Positions 48,036-59,023 of a DNA stretch of 64,000 nucleotides are shown one piece after another. A program made the position numbers and the translations under genes. Origin of the DNA: Spirochaetaceae bacterium (GTDB lineage: Bacteria > Myxococcota_A > UBA9160 > UBA4427); NCBI GenBank assembly GCA_020632655.1, contig JACKFD010000001.1, forward strand, positions 677,945 through 741,944, given 5' to 3'. The notes beneath the pieces were generated by a model. It searched no databases. It saw only the letters and a program-made list of their open reading frames with translations, and was not told the origin of the DNA. How positions within the stretch are numbered: position 1 is the first letter of the stretch; each line of letters begins with the position of its first letter.

Positions 48036-49582
48036 CGCGACTCGAGCAGTCGGAGTCCGTCGAGCAGGGCGTTGCGCAGCTCGACCGGATCCACGATGTC
48101 GTCGTAGACGAGCCGGTCGGCCATCTTGTAGGGCCCCGAGGCCTGCTCCGCCTCCGCACGGGCCTGCTCCTCGGCCGAGAGCTTCGCCGTCGGCCCGCCA
48201 CTCGAGGCGGGCATCGCGGCCATCTTCACGCCCGGCAGCGAGAGGCTCAGCGTCTGTCGATCGAAGGGGTTGTGCGCCATCACGACCGACCCGAATCCGA
48301 AGGCCTTGCGCATCGTCACGTGGATCTTGGGATTCGCGAGGCGTCGCTCGGCCCGGTACATCTTCCCGCCCCATTTCAGGATGCCGCCGCGCTCGGCCTT
48401 CGTCCCGGCCATGACGCCGGGATTGTCGGCGAAGAAGATCACGGGATGGCCGAAATGGCCCAGGTGGTCGATGAAGTCCATCGCCTTGATGGCTGCCTCG
48501 GGGTCGACGGCACCGGCATTGCGCGCCGGATTGTTCGCGACGATGCCGATCGCGCGTCCGCCGAGGGACGCGAGGCCGACGACGATCGCGCGGCCGTAGC
48601 CGGGCTGCACCTCGAAGAAGCTGTTGCGATCGACCACTCGATCGATCACGTCGTGCACGTCGTAGGGCTTGCGGTCGTCGGGCGGGATGATCTCGACGAG
48701 GTCCTCCAGACGACGCGGGCCCGTGTCGCCGTTCTCGAAGCGCGGAAGCGGACCGCCGGCGTATTGCGGGAAGTAGCCGAGGTAGCGCCGCGCGAGCGCG
48801 ATCGCGGCGTCGTCGTCGGGGGCGACGTTGTGGGCCGAGCCCGCGATCTCGGCGCAGATGCGCGCGCCACCGAGCTCCTCCTTCGTGACGTCCTCGCCCG
48901 TCGCCGCCTTCACGAGCGGCGGCCCGCCCGTGAACATGGAGGCGCTCTCGGTCATGATCACGAAGTCGGAGAGCGGCGCGGCGAGGGCGCCGTGACCGGC
49001 GGAGGCGCCGAGCACGAGGCAGACCATCGGCACGTGGCCCGAGAGGTCGGCCATGGCCTGCAGGTCGCCCGGCGCGCGGCCGCCCTCGGTGTCCGTGAGC
49101 CGATGGCCCGCGCCTTCGAGCATCATCACGAGGGGCAGACGCTCCTGCCTGGCGAGCTCGGCGATCCGGTAGCGCTTGGCCGTGCCGCCGCCGCCGATCG
49201 AGCCGCCGAGGACCGTGAAGTCCTCCGCACCGGCGAGGGCCATGCGTCCATTCACGCGACCGCTGCCGCAGACGAAGCCCTCGGCGGGGATGCCCGTCAC
49301 GGTCCCGACGAGCTGACCGATCTCGCGGAAGCTGCCCGGATCGAAGAGCGCCTCGAGACGTTGGCGCGCGTCGAGCTTGCCCCGGGCGTGCATGTACTTC
49401 TCGACCCGCTCGGGCCCACCCATCGCGGCCATGCGGGCGCGGCGCTCGGCGAGCTCGGCCTGCATCGGCGCCCAGGCCTCGCGGTTCGCGGCCGCGTCGC
49501 GCTCGCGGCGAGCCTGGCGCGGGGACTTCTTCGGCGCGGCCACTCCGTCGCTCGACCTCTCGTCTCGGGCGTCTCTCGTCAT
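48032..49582 (-). CDS. Acyl-CoA carboxylase carboxyltransferase (AccD/PccB type)
   Basis: Biotin-dependent carboxyltransferase of 516 aa that moves CO2 from carboxybiotin to acetyl-, propionyl- or another acyl-CoA. Both crotonase-like halves are present. The N-half has EKYMHARGKLDARQRLEALF and a glycine-rich oxyanion site GGSIGGGGTAKR. The C-half has GFGSVVMAHNPF and IIPPDDRKPYDVHDVID (PccB signature). No biotin carboxylase subunit is adjacent, so the partner is encoded elsewhere. Methylcrotonyl- or geranyl-CoA use cannot be excluded. It lies on the same strand 107 nt downstream of the dehydrogenase-like gene, perhaps one operon with the acyl-CoA dehydrogenase. Confidence 0.88.
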   Translation of the reverse strand: MTRDARDERSSDGVAAPKKSPRQARRERDAAANREAWAPMQAELAERRARMAAMGGPERVEKYMHARGKLDARQRLEALFDPGSFREIGQLVGTVTGIPAEGFVCGSGRVNGRMALAGAEDFTVLGGSIGGGGTAKRYRIAELARQERLPLVMMLEGAGHRLTDTEGGRAPGDLQAMADLSGHVPMVCLVLGASAGHGALAAPLSDFVIMTESASMFTGGPPLVKAATGEDVTKEELGGARICAEIAGSAHNVAPDDDAAIALARRYLGYFPQYAGGPLPRFENGDTGPRRLEDLVEIIPPDDRKPYDVHDVIDRVVDRNSFFEVQPGYGRAIVVGLASLGGRAIGIVANNPARNAGAVDPEAAIKAMDFIDHLGHFGHPVIFFADNPGVMAGTKAERGGILKWGGKMYRAERRLANPKIHVTMRKAFGFGSVVMAHNPFDRQTLSLSLPGVKMAAMPASSGGPTAKLSAEEQARAEAEQASGPYKMADRLVYDDIVDPVELRNALLDGLRLLESR

Positions 49583-49689
49583 GATCCCTTCGTCGTCTCT
49601 CCGCCCGGCGCGATCGGGCGCGGGCGGCTGCGGCCGATCCTCGCGTGATCGGACGAGGTCCGGCGGAGGCCGGTCCGGCGGCTCCTACG

Positions 49690-50745
49690 CTAGCGGCCCG
49701 CGGAGCAGAGGCCCGCCCCCGTGACGAGGGGCAGGTCCGTGTAGGTCCGGATGCCGGGCGCGGCACGATGCAGATGCGGGATCGCATTCACGGCGGGCAT
49801 CGCCGTGATGATCATGCCGAGCTGCATGAAGTCCTCGAAGCTCCTGCCCTGGAAGCCCTTGGGCGGGCGGATCTCGAGCTTGGTCCGGATCTCGGGCTGC
49901 CCCTCGACCCGAACGAGGTAGCCGTGCTCGAGGGGCCAGTCCGGCTCCATGTGCTGGCCCATCTTCCATCGCACCTTGAGCTCGATCACCGAGCGCTCGC
50001 CCACGAGCCCGTGCCAGCTCGCCTCGACGCCGGCGACGCAGCCCTCGTCGATGCGCATGAAGCCGAGATCGTGATCCTGCGTGGCCGTGGCGAAGGCGGT
50101 CTCGCAGCGCACGTCCGAGAGCTCGATCGCGAGGGCGTCCGCCATCAGGTACACGCCGTCCTGGAAGACGGCCGTGCCGCGCTCGACCATGTCGTGGAGG
50201 CCCGGGTGCGTGATCGGGTGTCCGAAGCCGACGCTCTGCTGGGTCTCGGCCGAGGCGTAGCCCGTGGCGTCGACCGACTCGGTGACCGTGATGCGGTCGA
50301 TGCGGTCGCAGATCCCTGCGGAGACCAGGCCGAGCAGGTTCGCGAAGCCCGGGTTCATGCCGCTGCCGAAGATCGAGCTCCCGCCCTTCGTGCAGGCGGC
50401 CTCGATCCGCGCGCGCGACCCGGCGCCGAGGCCATGGCCCGTGATGAAGGCCGCCGTGGTCGAGACGTCGATGCCGGCCTCGAGGAAGCGGCAGACGAGG
50501 TCGACGTCGGGCCAGAGAGGGTTGTAGCTGATGCAGTCGGGCTCGAGGGCGAGCAGCGCCTCGACGTCGTTCGTGGCCGCGACGCCCAGGGGCTCGATTC
50601 CGGCGAGGGTCCCCGCGTCCTGTCCGACCTTGTCGGGGCTCCAGGCATAGAGCCCGACCAGCTCGAGCCCGGGGTGGGCCACGATCGCCCGGAGCGCGCG
50701 GCGACCGACGTTGCCCGTCGTCCATTGCACGACCCGCAGGCTCAT
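49690..50745 (-). CDS. NAD(P)H-dependent dehydrogenase, dihydrodipicolinate-reductase-like fold
   Basis: A 351-aa oxidoreductase with an N-terminal Rossmann fold (VVQWTTGNVGRRALRAIVAHP, residues 4-24, quoted by position). YAWSPDKVGQDAG follows, and a C-terminal catalytic half carries SIFGSGMNPGFANLL. This family is related to 2,4-diaminopentanoate dehydrogenase and is widespread next to acyl-CoA dehydrogenases in mycobacteria, where its substrate is unproven. Lysine biosynthesis is unlikely: DapB is shorter, and the diaminopimelate reductase motif HHxxKxDAPSG is absent. ATG at 50745 overlaps the upstream stop by 4 nt, so it is translationally coupled to the acyl-CoA dehydrogenase. Confidence 0.82.
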   Translation of the reverse strand: MSLRVVQWTTGNVGRRALRAIVAHPGLELVGLYAWSPDKVGQDAGTLAGIEPLGVAATNDVEALLALEPDCISYNPLWPDVDLVCRFLEAGIDVSTTAAFITGHGLGAGSRARIEAACTKGGSSIFGSGMNPGFANLLGLVSAGICDRIDRITVTESVDATGYASAETQQSVGFGHPITHPGLHDMVERGTAVFQDGVYLMADALAIELSDVRCETAFATATQDHDLGFMRIDEGCVAGVEASWHGLVGERSVIELKVRWKMGQHMEPDWPLEHGYLVRVEGQPEIRTKLEIRPPKGFQGRSFEDFMQLGMIITAMPAVNAIPHLHRAAPGIRTYTDLPLVTGAGLCSAGR

Positions 50746-51968
50746 CGCGGCGCGCCTCCGCGCTCGCGCTGCCGCTTCAGCTCGAGGCGCGCGATCGTGC
50801 GGCGATGGACCTCGTCGGGACCGTCGGCCAGGCGCAGCGTACGCACCTGCGCATAGCTGTTCGCGAGGCCGAAGTCGCTCGTGACCCCCGCGCCGCCATG
50901 GGCCTGGATCGCGTCGTCGAGCACCTTGAGCGCCATCGTCGGCGCCTTGACCTTGATCATCGCGATCTCGGAGCGGGCGACCTTGTTCCCGACCGTGTCC
51001 ATCATGTAGGCGGCCTTGAGGGTCAAGAGCCGCGCGCACTCGATGTCGATCCGCGCGTCGGCGATCCGCTCCTCCCAGACCGAGTGCTCGTAGAGCTTCT
51101 TGCCGAAGGCCTCGCGTGACATCAGTCGATCGCACATCTTCGAGAGCGCCCGCTCCGCGACGCCGATGATGCGCATGCAGTGGTGGATGCGGCCGGGACC
51201 GAGTCGTCCCTGGGCGATCTCGAAGCCGCGCCCTTCGCCGAGCAGGATGTTCGACGCGGGCACCCGCACGTTCTCGAAGCTCACCTCGCCGTGGCCATGC
51301 GGCGCGTCGTCGTAGCCGAAGACCGGGAGGAAGCGCTCGACGGTCACGCCCGGCGCGTTCCGCGGCACGAGGATCATCGACTGCTGCGCGTGGGTCGGCG
51401 CCGACGGATCCGTCTTGCCCATCACGATCAGGATCTCGCAGCGCGGATCGCAGATCCCCGAGGTCCACCACTTCCGCCCGTTGATGACGTACTCGCTTCC
51501 GTTGCGGCGGATCTCCGTGCAGATGTTGGTCGCGTCGGAGGAGGCGACGGCGGGCTCGGTCATGGCGAACGCCGAGCGGATCCGGCCCTCGAGCAGCGGC
51601 TCGAGCCAGGTCTTCTTCTGCTCGGGCGAGCCGTAGCGCTCGATCGTCTCCATGTTGCCCGTGTCGGGCGCCGCGCAGTTGAAGATCTCGGGCGCGAATC
51701 CGACCCGGCCCATCTCCTCGCAGAGGGGTGCGTAGTCGAGATTCGAGAAGCCGGGGCCGTAGTCGCTGTCCGGCAGGAAGAGGTTCCAGAGCCCCGCCTC
51801 CTTCGCCTTCGCCTTCAGCTCCTCCATCATGTGCGGTGTCTGCCAACGGTCGCCGAGGCCCGCGTGCTGCTCGTAGTAGGCGGCCTCGTTGGGATAGACG
51901 TGCGCGTCCATGAAGCGGCGCAGCTTCTCGAGGGCGTGCTGGCATCGGTCGCTGTACTCGAATTCCAC
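50742..51968 (-). CDS. Acyl-CoA dehydrogenase
   Basis: FAD-dependent beta-oxidation enzyme of 408 aa introducing a double bond in an acyl-CoA. It shows the FAD segment SAFAMTEPAVASSDATNI (about 130-147) and RKWWTSG. The helical C-domain contains IGVAERALSKMCDR, ARIDIECARLLTLKAAYMMD and the final QAHGGAGVTSDFGLA, which binds FAD. The region typically supplying the catalytic Glu is near the latter, but I cannot fix the residue by eye. The GTG start follows AGGAG. It is the lead gene of a minus-strand unit with a reductase and the carboxylase. Divergent from the SDR gene across 164 bp. Confidence 0.92.
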   Translation of the reverse strand: MEFEYSDRCQHALEKLRRFMDAHVYPNEAAYYEQHAGLGDRWQTPHMMEELKAKAKEAGLWNLFLPDSDYGPGFSNLDYAPLCEEMGRVGFAPEIFNCAAPDTGNMETIERYGSPEQKKTWLEPLLEGRIRSAFAMTEPAVASSDATNICTEIRRNGSEYVINGRKWWTSGICDPRCEILIVMGKTDPSAPTHAQQSMILVPRNAPGVTVERFLPVFGYDDAPHGHGEVSFENVRVPASNILLGEGRGFEIAQGRLGPGRIHHCMRIIGVAERALSKMCDRLMSREAFGKKLYEHSVWEERIADARIDIECARLLTLKAAYMMDTVGNKVARSEIAMIKVKAPTMALKVLDDAIQAHGGAGVTSDFGLANSYAQVRTLRLADGPDEVHRRTIARLELKRQRERGGAPR

Positions 51969-52132
51969 GGCGTCTCCTGACCGGGCATCGCCCGGGGACG
52001 AGCGGGATGGCTCGCCGGGACGGGCATTCTACGTCGTCGCAGCGGACGACTCCACGGATCGGACCGGGAGTTCCGAGCGATGGGCGGGCCGATCGGGGCA
52101 TCGTGTCCCGCACGGGGCTACGCTCGCGCGCC

Positions 52133-52891
52133 ATGCAGATCCGACTCGACGGCAAGGTGGCGATCGTGACCGGTGGATCGAAGGGCATCGGCCTCGGCAT
52201 CGCCCGCGCCTTCGTGGAGGCCGGCGCCCAGGTGATGATCACCTCGCGCAAGGCCGAGGCCTGCGCGGCCGCGGTGGCGGAGCTCGGCGAGGGCGCACAT
52301 TTCGAGGCGGGGCACGTCGGCCGCGAAGAGGATGCGGAGCGTGTCGTCGAGGCGACCCTCGAACGGCTCGGCCGGATCGACGTGCTCGTCAACAACGCGG
52401 CGACGAATCCCTATGCCGGGCCGACGATCGATGTGGATCGGCCGCGCTGGGACAAGACCTTCGAGACGAACCTGACCGCGCCGATGTTCTGGACGCAACG
52501 CGTCTGGCGGCGATTCATGAAGGAGCATGGCGGGGCGGTCGTGAACATCTCGAGTGTCGGCGGACTGCGTACGAATCCGATCCTCGGCGTCTACGACGTG
52601 ACGAAGGCGGCGATGATCCACCTGACGAAGCAGCTCGCCGCGGAGCTCGCGCCGCGGGTCCGGGTGAACTGCCTTGCGCCCGGGCTGATCCGGACCGACT
52701 TCGCCCGCGCTCTCTGGGAGGGCGACAAGGGGAATCGGGTTGCCGCGTCCCTTCCGCTTCGACGGCTCGGCGAGCCCGAGGACATCGCGGCGGCGGCGCT
52801 CTTCCTCGCGGCGGACGCGAGCAGCTGGGTGACGGGTCAGACCTGGGCGATCGAGGGCGGCGCGCTCGTCGATTTCGGGCGGGTGACCTGA
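52133..52891 (+). CDS. Short-chain dehydrogenase/reductase
   Basis: Classical SDR of 252 aa using NAD(P). Cofactor motif TGGSKGIG at residues 13-20; NNAA near 93-96; catalytic Ser in NISSVGG; Tyr and Lys in YDVTKAAM; PGLIRTDFAR and the final WAIEGGAL typical of glucose-dehydrogenase-like SDRs. The product is probably a beta-hydroxyacyl or alcohol dehydrogenase acting in CoA-ester or steroid breakdown, judged only from neighbours. ATG at 52133 chosen because it begins the fold (MQIRLDGKVAIVTGG). The upstream 42 codons are ignored. Ends 7 nt before the convergent reductase gene. Confidence 0.93.
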   Translation: MQIRLDGKVAIVTGGSKGIGLGIARAFVEAGAQVMITSRKAEACAAAVAELGEGAHFEAGHVGREEDAERVVEATLERLGRIDVLVNNAATNPYAGPTIDVDRPRWDKTFETNLTAPMFWTQRVWRRFMKEHGGAVVNISSVGGLRTNPILGVYDVTKAAMIHLTKQLAAELAPRVRVNCLAPGLIRTDFARALWEGDKGNRVAASLPLRRLGEPEDIAAAALFLAADASSWVTGQTWAIEGGALVDFGRVT

Positions 52892-52898
52892 GAGGGTG

Positions 52899-53396
52899 CT
52901 AGGCCGGCGCGTCGAGCCGCGTGCCGTCCTTCGCCGTGAGCTCGAAGACGGGGATCTCGCGATGTCCCGTGGCGCGCTTCTGGTACTGCAGGTAGACGGG
53001 GGAGCGCTTCGTGATCGACTCCCAGAGCGGCTCTCGCTCGTCCCCCTCGACGAGACGCGCCTCGACCTCGATCGGTCGTCTCGCGTACCAGATCGTCGCA
53101 TGGGGATGCGCCCGGAGGTTGCGGGCCCAGTAGGGATCGGTCGGCATGCCGCCCCGCGATCCGACGACCGCGATCCGTCCTGGAGCCGCTCGGAAATGCG
53201 GCAGGACGACGGTGCGGGGCTCACCGCTCTTGCGGCCGCGCGTCGTGAGCAGGATGGGTGGGTTGTACGCGACGCCCTCGGAGCGCGCGAAGACCCAGGA
53301 GACGGGCGACTCGCCCAGGAAGCGCACACACCAGCGATCGAAGGCGGCGCCCAGGGGCGTGACGGCGAGCCGCACGGCGACCTGCGAGAGCTTCAT
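52899..53396 (-). CDS. Deazaflavin (F420)-dependent nitroreductase family protein
   Basis: A 165-aa split-barrel flavoprotein-like reductase. PPILLTTRGRKSGEPRTVVL (residues about 46-65), WARNLRAHPHATI and the terminal KRATGHREIPVFELT match DDN/FGD-like F420H2-dependent reductases of actinobacteria. The cofactor here may be F420 or heme/FMN; no F420 synthesis gene is visible. ATG has a perfect AGGAGG site. It is 50 nt downstream of the CoA transferase on the same strand, so they are likely co-transcribed. Substrate unknown. Confidence 0.8.
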   Translation of the reverse strand: MKLSQVAVRLAVTPLGAAFDRWCVRFLGESPVSWVFARSEGVAYNPPILLTTRGRKSGEPRTVVLPHFRAAPGRIAVVGSRGGMPTDPYWARNLRAHPHATIWYARRPIEVEARLVEGDEREPLWESITKRSPVYLQYQKRATGHREIPVFELTAKDGTRLDAPA

Positions 53397-53446
53397 CGGG
53401 AATCCTCCTGCGGCGCGCCTCCGCGCCCCCTGCCTCCAGCCGCGCG

Positions 53447-54775
53447 TCAGCCGACCGGCTCGTCGCCCGGAGTCTCGCGCGTCGGATGGGCCGGCGCATC
53501 GCCGCGCTCGCGAAAGGCCTGGCGGGGCGACTCGTCGAGGGGACGGGGGCCCTCTCTCGCGGCCTCGAGCACGCCCGCCGCTTCGAGGGCGGCGCACGCC
53601 GCCGGGTCGAGACCGAGCCACTCTCCGAGCACCTCGCGATTGTGCTCGCCGCGATGGGCGACGTGGGTATTCGCCGCGGCGATCGTCAGGTCACGGGAGC
53701 GGAAGGGCGCCGTCGGCAGTCGCAGGCTCGGGCCGGCCTGCGTGAGGAGTCCGCGGTGCTGCGCCCAGTCCGTCCCGGCCAGCTCGCGGGTCGAACGGAC
53801 GTCGACGGCGACGATCGGCGTGCCGGCCAGGGCCGCGTCGAGCGTGGGGCGGTCCGGAATCCGGGCGAGCGATTCCGCGAGCAGCTCGACGATCGCCTCG
53901 CGATGGGTCGCGCGCGACGCTGCGTCGGCGAAGCGCGGGTCGTCGAGGGCGCCCGGGATCGGCAGCGCCTGCGCCAGCGCGGGCAGGACCTGCTCGGGCA
54001 GCCCCATCAGATGGACCGCCCGCCCGTTCGCCAGCGTGAAGGTCTCGAAATGCCAGGTCGGAAAGCCGAGCGCGCCGGGATGCCCCGCGATCTCGGCCGA
54101 GGCGTGCTCGTTCACGTAGACGAGCGCTTCGGCCATCGAGACGTCGAGGTGTTGTCCCTCGCCCGTCCGCTCGCGGTGGAAGAGCGCCGAGAGGATCGCC
54201 TGCGACGCCATCATGCCGGCGTAGAGGTCCGCGTGCTGCATCGACTCGCCGCGCATCCGCCCGCCCCGCAGCGCCCCGCCCATCGCCAGCGTCCCCGCCT
54301 CCGCCTGCACCATCGGCGCATAGGCCGGCCGCGCGGCCCACGGCCCGTCCTGACCCCAGCCGCTGATCGAGCAGACGACCAGACGTGGGTTCGCCTGCCG
54401 GAGCCGGTTCGCGTCCAGCCCGAGTCGCGCCATCACACCCGGGCGGAAGTTCTCGAGGAAGACGTCCGCCCGCGCCGCGAGGTCCGCGAGCAGGGCCGGT
54501 CCACCCTCGCTCTTCAGGTCGATCGAGACGTTGCGCTTGCCGACGTTGTACTGCGCGTACATCGTCGCGTGTCCGTCCACGATCGGCGGGACCTGCCGCA
54601 GGATGTCGGGCTCCGGACTCTCGATCTTGACGACGTCGGCGCCCATGTCCGCGAGCATCCGGCCGCAGATCGGACCCGAGAGGACGCGGGAGCAGTCGAC
54701 CACGCGAATGCCCTCGAGCGGCTTCCGGGCGGCGGGGTGTCGGTCCTTCGGGTGGGCTGCGCGCTCGCTCGTCAT
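53447..54775 (-). CDS. CaiB/BaiF-family (type III) CoA transferase
   Basis: Family III CoA transferase of 442 aa. Signatures: LEGIRVVDCSRVLSGPICGRM near the start (by position 20-40), VVKIESPEPDILR, NVGKRNVSIDLKS, and MQHADLYAGMMASQAI near residue 180. The Asp of that last motif is the expected acyl-carboxylate nucleophile. HFETFTLANG follows. These enzymes exchange CoA between acids in carnitine, bile-acid, formate/oxalate and racemase (AMACR) systems. The C-terminal 60 residues are charged and disordered. A role in activating a substrate for the neighbouring dehydrogenases is inferred. Confidence 0.9.
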   Translation of the reverse strand: MTSERAAHPKDRHPAARKPLEGIRVVDCSRVLSGPICGRMLADMGADVVKIESPEPDILRQVPPIVDGHATMYAQYNVGKRNVSIDLKSEGGPALLADLAARADVFLENFRPGVMARLGLDANRLRQANPRLVVCSISGWGQDGPWAARPAYAPMVQAEAGTLAMGGALRGGRMRGESMQHADLYAGMMASQAILSALFHRERTGEGQHLDVSMAEALVYVNEHASAEIAGHPGALGFPTWHFETFTLANGRAVHLMGLPEQVLPALAQALPIPGALDDPRFADAASRATHREAIVELLAESLARIPDRPTLDAALAGTPIVAVDVRSTRELAGTDWAQHRGLLTQAGPSLRLPTAPFRSRDLTIAAANTHVAHRGEHNREVLGEWLGLDPAACAALEAAGVLEAAREGPRPLDESPRQAFRERGDAPAHPTRETPGDEPVG

Positions 54776-54930
54776 CGCCGTCAGCCTACCAGAAGGCCGA
54801 CGCGGCGCGTGACGCCCAGTCGGGTGGCATGGCAGCGCGGCGCCTTGCCGGGCGCTCGTCGCTCGCCAATCCTCGCCCGGCGCGTCCCGCTTCCGGGGTG
54901 GCCCGAGGCCACCGCCGAGGAGGAAGCTTC

Positions 54931-57204
<2,274 letters not shown>

Positions 57205-57320
57205 ACTCGCGGGCCCGTCCCGAACGCCGGGTGGGCGGGTGGCCTCGCCGGCGGGATCGTGGCGGGGTCGGAGGCAGGCGAGCAGCCGACGATCGTGGGG
57301 TCGTCGCAGGGAGGATCACG

Positions 57321-57755
57321 ATGGCCGTACCGACGCGAGAGGCGCTCCTGGCCTGGGCCGAGGGCTACGTGAAGCATTGGAACTCGGGTGACAAGGCGGC
57401 CTGGGTCGCCAACTGGAAGAGCGTCGCGCCGGGCAACCTCGTCATGGTCGACCCCGTCGGCACTCCGCCCCGCAGCGGCTTCGAGGCCTGCTGCGCCGAC
57501 CCCTACGACCTCTTCCAACCGCAGACCGAGTTCTACGTCGATCCCGAGACGCGCTTCGTCTGCGGCAACGAGGTCGGCTGGGTGATGACGAACATCTTCC
57601 GCAAGGACGGGCAGGAGCAGCGCATGAAGTCGATCGAGGTCTATCGCTTCGGCGACGACGGCTCGGTCGAGATCCGCACGCATTACGACGTGCCCCAGGC
57701 CTCGGATCCCGTTGCCGGCGACCTCTTCGGGACCTATCTCCCGGATCACAGCTGA
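57321..57755 (+). CDS. SnoaL-like / NTF2-fold protein
   Basis: A 144-aa NTF2-like protein. LLAWAEGYVKHWNSGDKAAW is the opening helix, followed by a curved sheet with FVCGNEVGWVMTNIFRK and MKSIEVYRFGDDGSVEIRTH, the last two strands. Similar proteins are common near CoA-ester and steroid catabolic genes and are mostly uncharacterised. ATG has AGGGAGGAT upstream. It follows the molybdenum enzyme by 116 nt and converges with the phosphoesterase (18-nt gap). It is a second NTF2-fold protein in the window but shares little with the first (39179-39616). Confidence 0.82.
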   Translation: MAVPTREALLAWAEGYVKHWNSGDKAAWVANWKSVAPGNLVMVDPVGTPPRSGFEACCADPYDLFQPQTEFYVDPETRFVCGNEVGWVMTNIFRKDGQEQRMKSIEVYRFGDDGSVEIRTHYDVPQASDPVAGDLFGTYLPDHS

Positions 57756-57773
57756 GGCAGCCCGACATGGCGC

Positions 57774-58919
57774 TCAGGGCGTCGGGGCGAGCAGCTCCAT
57801 GCGGAAGACGGGCGCCTCGCTCGCCGCTTCGACGACGCTGACCACGACCGACGCCCGGCCGTCCCGGGTGCCGAAGTCGACCACGACGAAGCCCTCGGCG
57901 GCGTGCGCGAAGATCGTCTCCGGCAGATGGGTCACGGTCGAGACGCGTTCCCGCGCGCCGGCGCCGCTCACGACGTAGAGCCCGGCGACGTCTCCCGCTT
58001 CGAGCAGCTGCAGGTTGTGGTCGTGGCCGGCGGCGTAGAGCGTCGGCGGATGACGCCGGAACACCGCCTGCGTGCGGGCGATCCAGTCGGCGTAGTCGGT
58101 CTCGTAGGTGTTCATGAGTCCGCCGAGCATCCAGCCGATCGGCGTCACCAGCATGTCGCCGAGGAATCCGTAGCTCAGTCCGCCGTGGGGCCCGCCCGTA
58201 CGCATGGGGTAGTGCGTCGCGACGATCACGTCGGCGCTCGCGTGCTCGGCGAGCGTGGCCTCGAGCGCCGCCAGCACGCCCTCGTGGGTCTCGGGTGTCG
58301 GACACGCCGCGCGCAGGCGCTCGTTCAGCCAGGGCGTGGGGTCGAGTGCGACGAGGACGACGGCGCGCACCTCGGGCGACGCCTCACGCAGCACGCGCGT
58401 CACCGGGCCCATGCAGCCGTCCTTCGGGACGAACTCGGCGCGACCGTCGCGCCAGCCGTCGACGAAGGCCTGCTGGTTGCGGATCGACTTCGCGTTGCGG
58501 TCCTTCTGCAGCATGCCCCAGTCGTGGTTGCCCGGAATCACGATCTTGCGCACGTCGGTCGCGGCGAGCTGCTGGGCGAGGATCCGTTCGCCGGCCTCGC
58601 GGTCTTCGTCGGTGAGTCCGTCGTTGTAGACGTTGTCGCCGAGGTAGACGACGCTGCTCGACTCGACGGCTCCGGCCCAGCGGCCGAGCGCGGCGAGGGT
58701 CGGATCGTCTTCGAGGTAGAGGCCGGCGTCGCCGATCATCACGACGCGATGGTGGACACGGACGGACTCCGCGGGGACGACCGCCCGGGCGTCGGCGCCC
58801 GCAGCGACCCAGGCCGGGCCCTCGGCGCCGTGATTCGGGCCCTTCAGACGATGCGCGCAGCCCGTGCCGAGGAGGACGACGAACAGGGCGAGGATCAGCG
58901 GACGCAGGACTCGTTGCAT
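57774..58919 (-). CDS. Lipoprotein metallophosphoesterase
   Basis: Calcineurin-like phosphoesterase of 381 aa with lipoprotein signal ending LGTGC (Cys21). All metal motifs are visible: VVMIGDAGLY, VVYLGDNVYNDG, IVIPGNHDWG, VATHYPM and AAGHDHNLQ. The catalytic domain spans about residues 58-320. The hydrophobic insert TPIGWMLGGLMN is unusual. It should act in the periplasm or at the membrane face on a phosphomonoester or diester; substrate not known. It is 104 nt downstream of the flavoprotein gene on the same strand, possibly co-transcribed. Confidence 0.9.
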   Translation of the reverse strand: MQRVLRPLILALFVVLLGTGCAHRLKGPNHGAEGPAWVAAGADARAVVPAESVRVHHRVVMIGDAGLYLEDDPTLAALGRWAGAVESSSVVYLGDNVYNDGLTDEDREAGERILAQQLAATDVRKIVIPGNHDWGMLQKDRNAKSIRNQQAFVDGWRDGRAEFVPKDGCMGPVTRVLREASPEVRAVVLVALDPTPWLNERLRAACPTPETHEGVLAALEATLAEHASADVIVATHYPMRTGGPHGGLSYGFLGDMLVTPIGWMLGGLMNTYETDYADWIARTQAVFRRHPPTLYAAGHDHNLQLLEAGDVAGLYVVSGAGARERVSTVTHLPETIFAHAAEGFVVVDFGTRDGRASVVVSVVEAASEAPVFRMELLAPTP

Positions 58920-59023
58920 GCAGGACCTCGGAGCGGGGACCGCACGCGTCGTGCGACGACGGCGGCGTCCCCGTTCGGAATGGAGCGGAGTGGGTCGGAG
59001 CGGGCGCGCGGGACCTCTCGCGC

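Noticed and set aside
49690..50745. Lysine-pathway DapB
   Set aside because: Too long, lacks the diaminopimelate reductase signature, and coupled to an acyl-CoA dehydrogenase.
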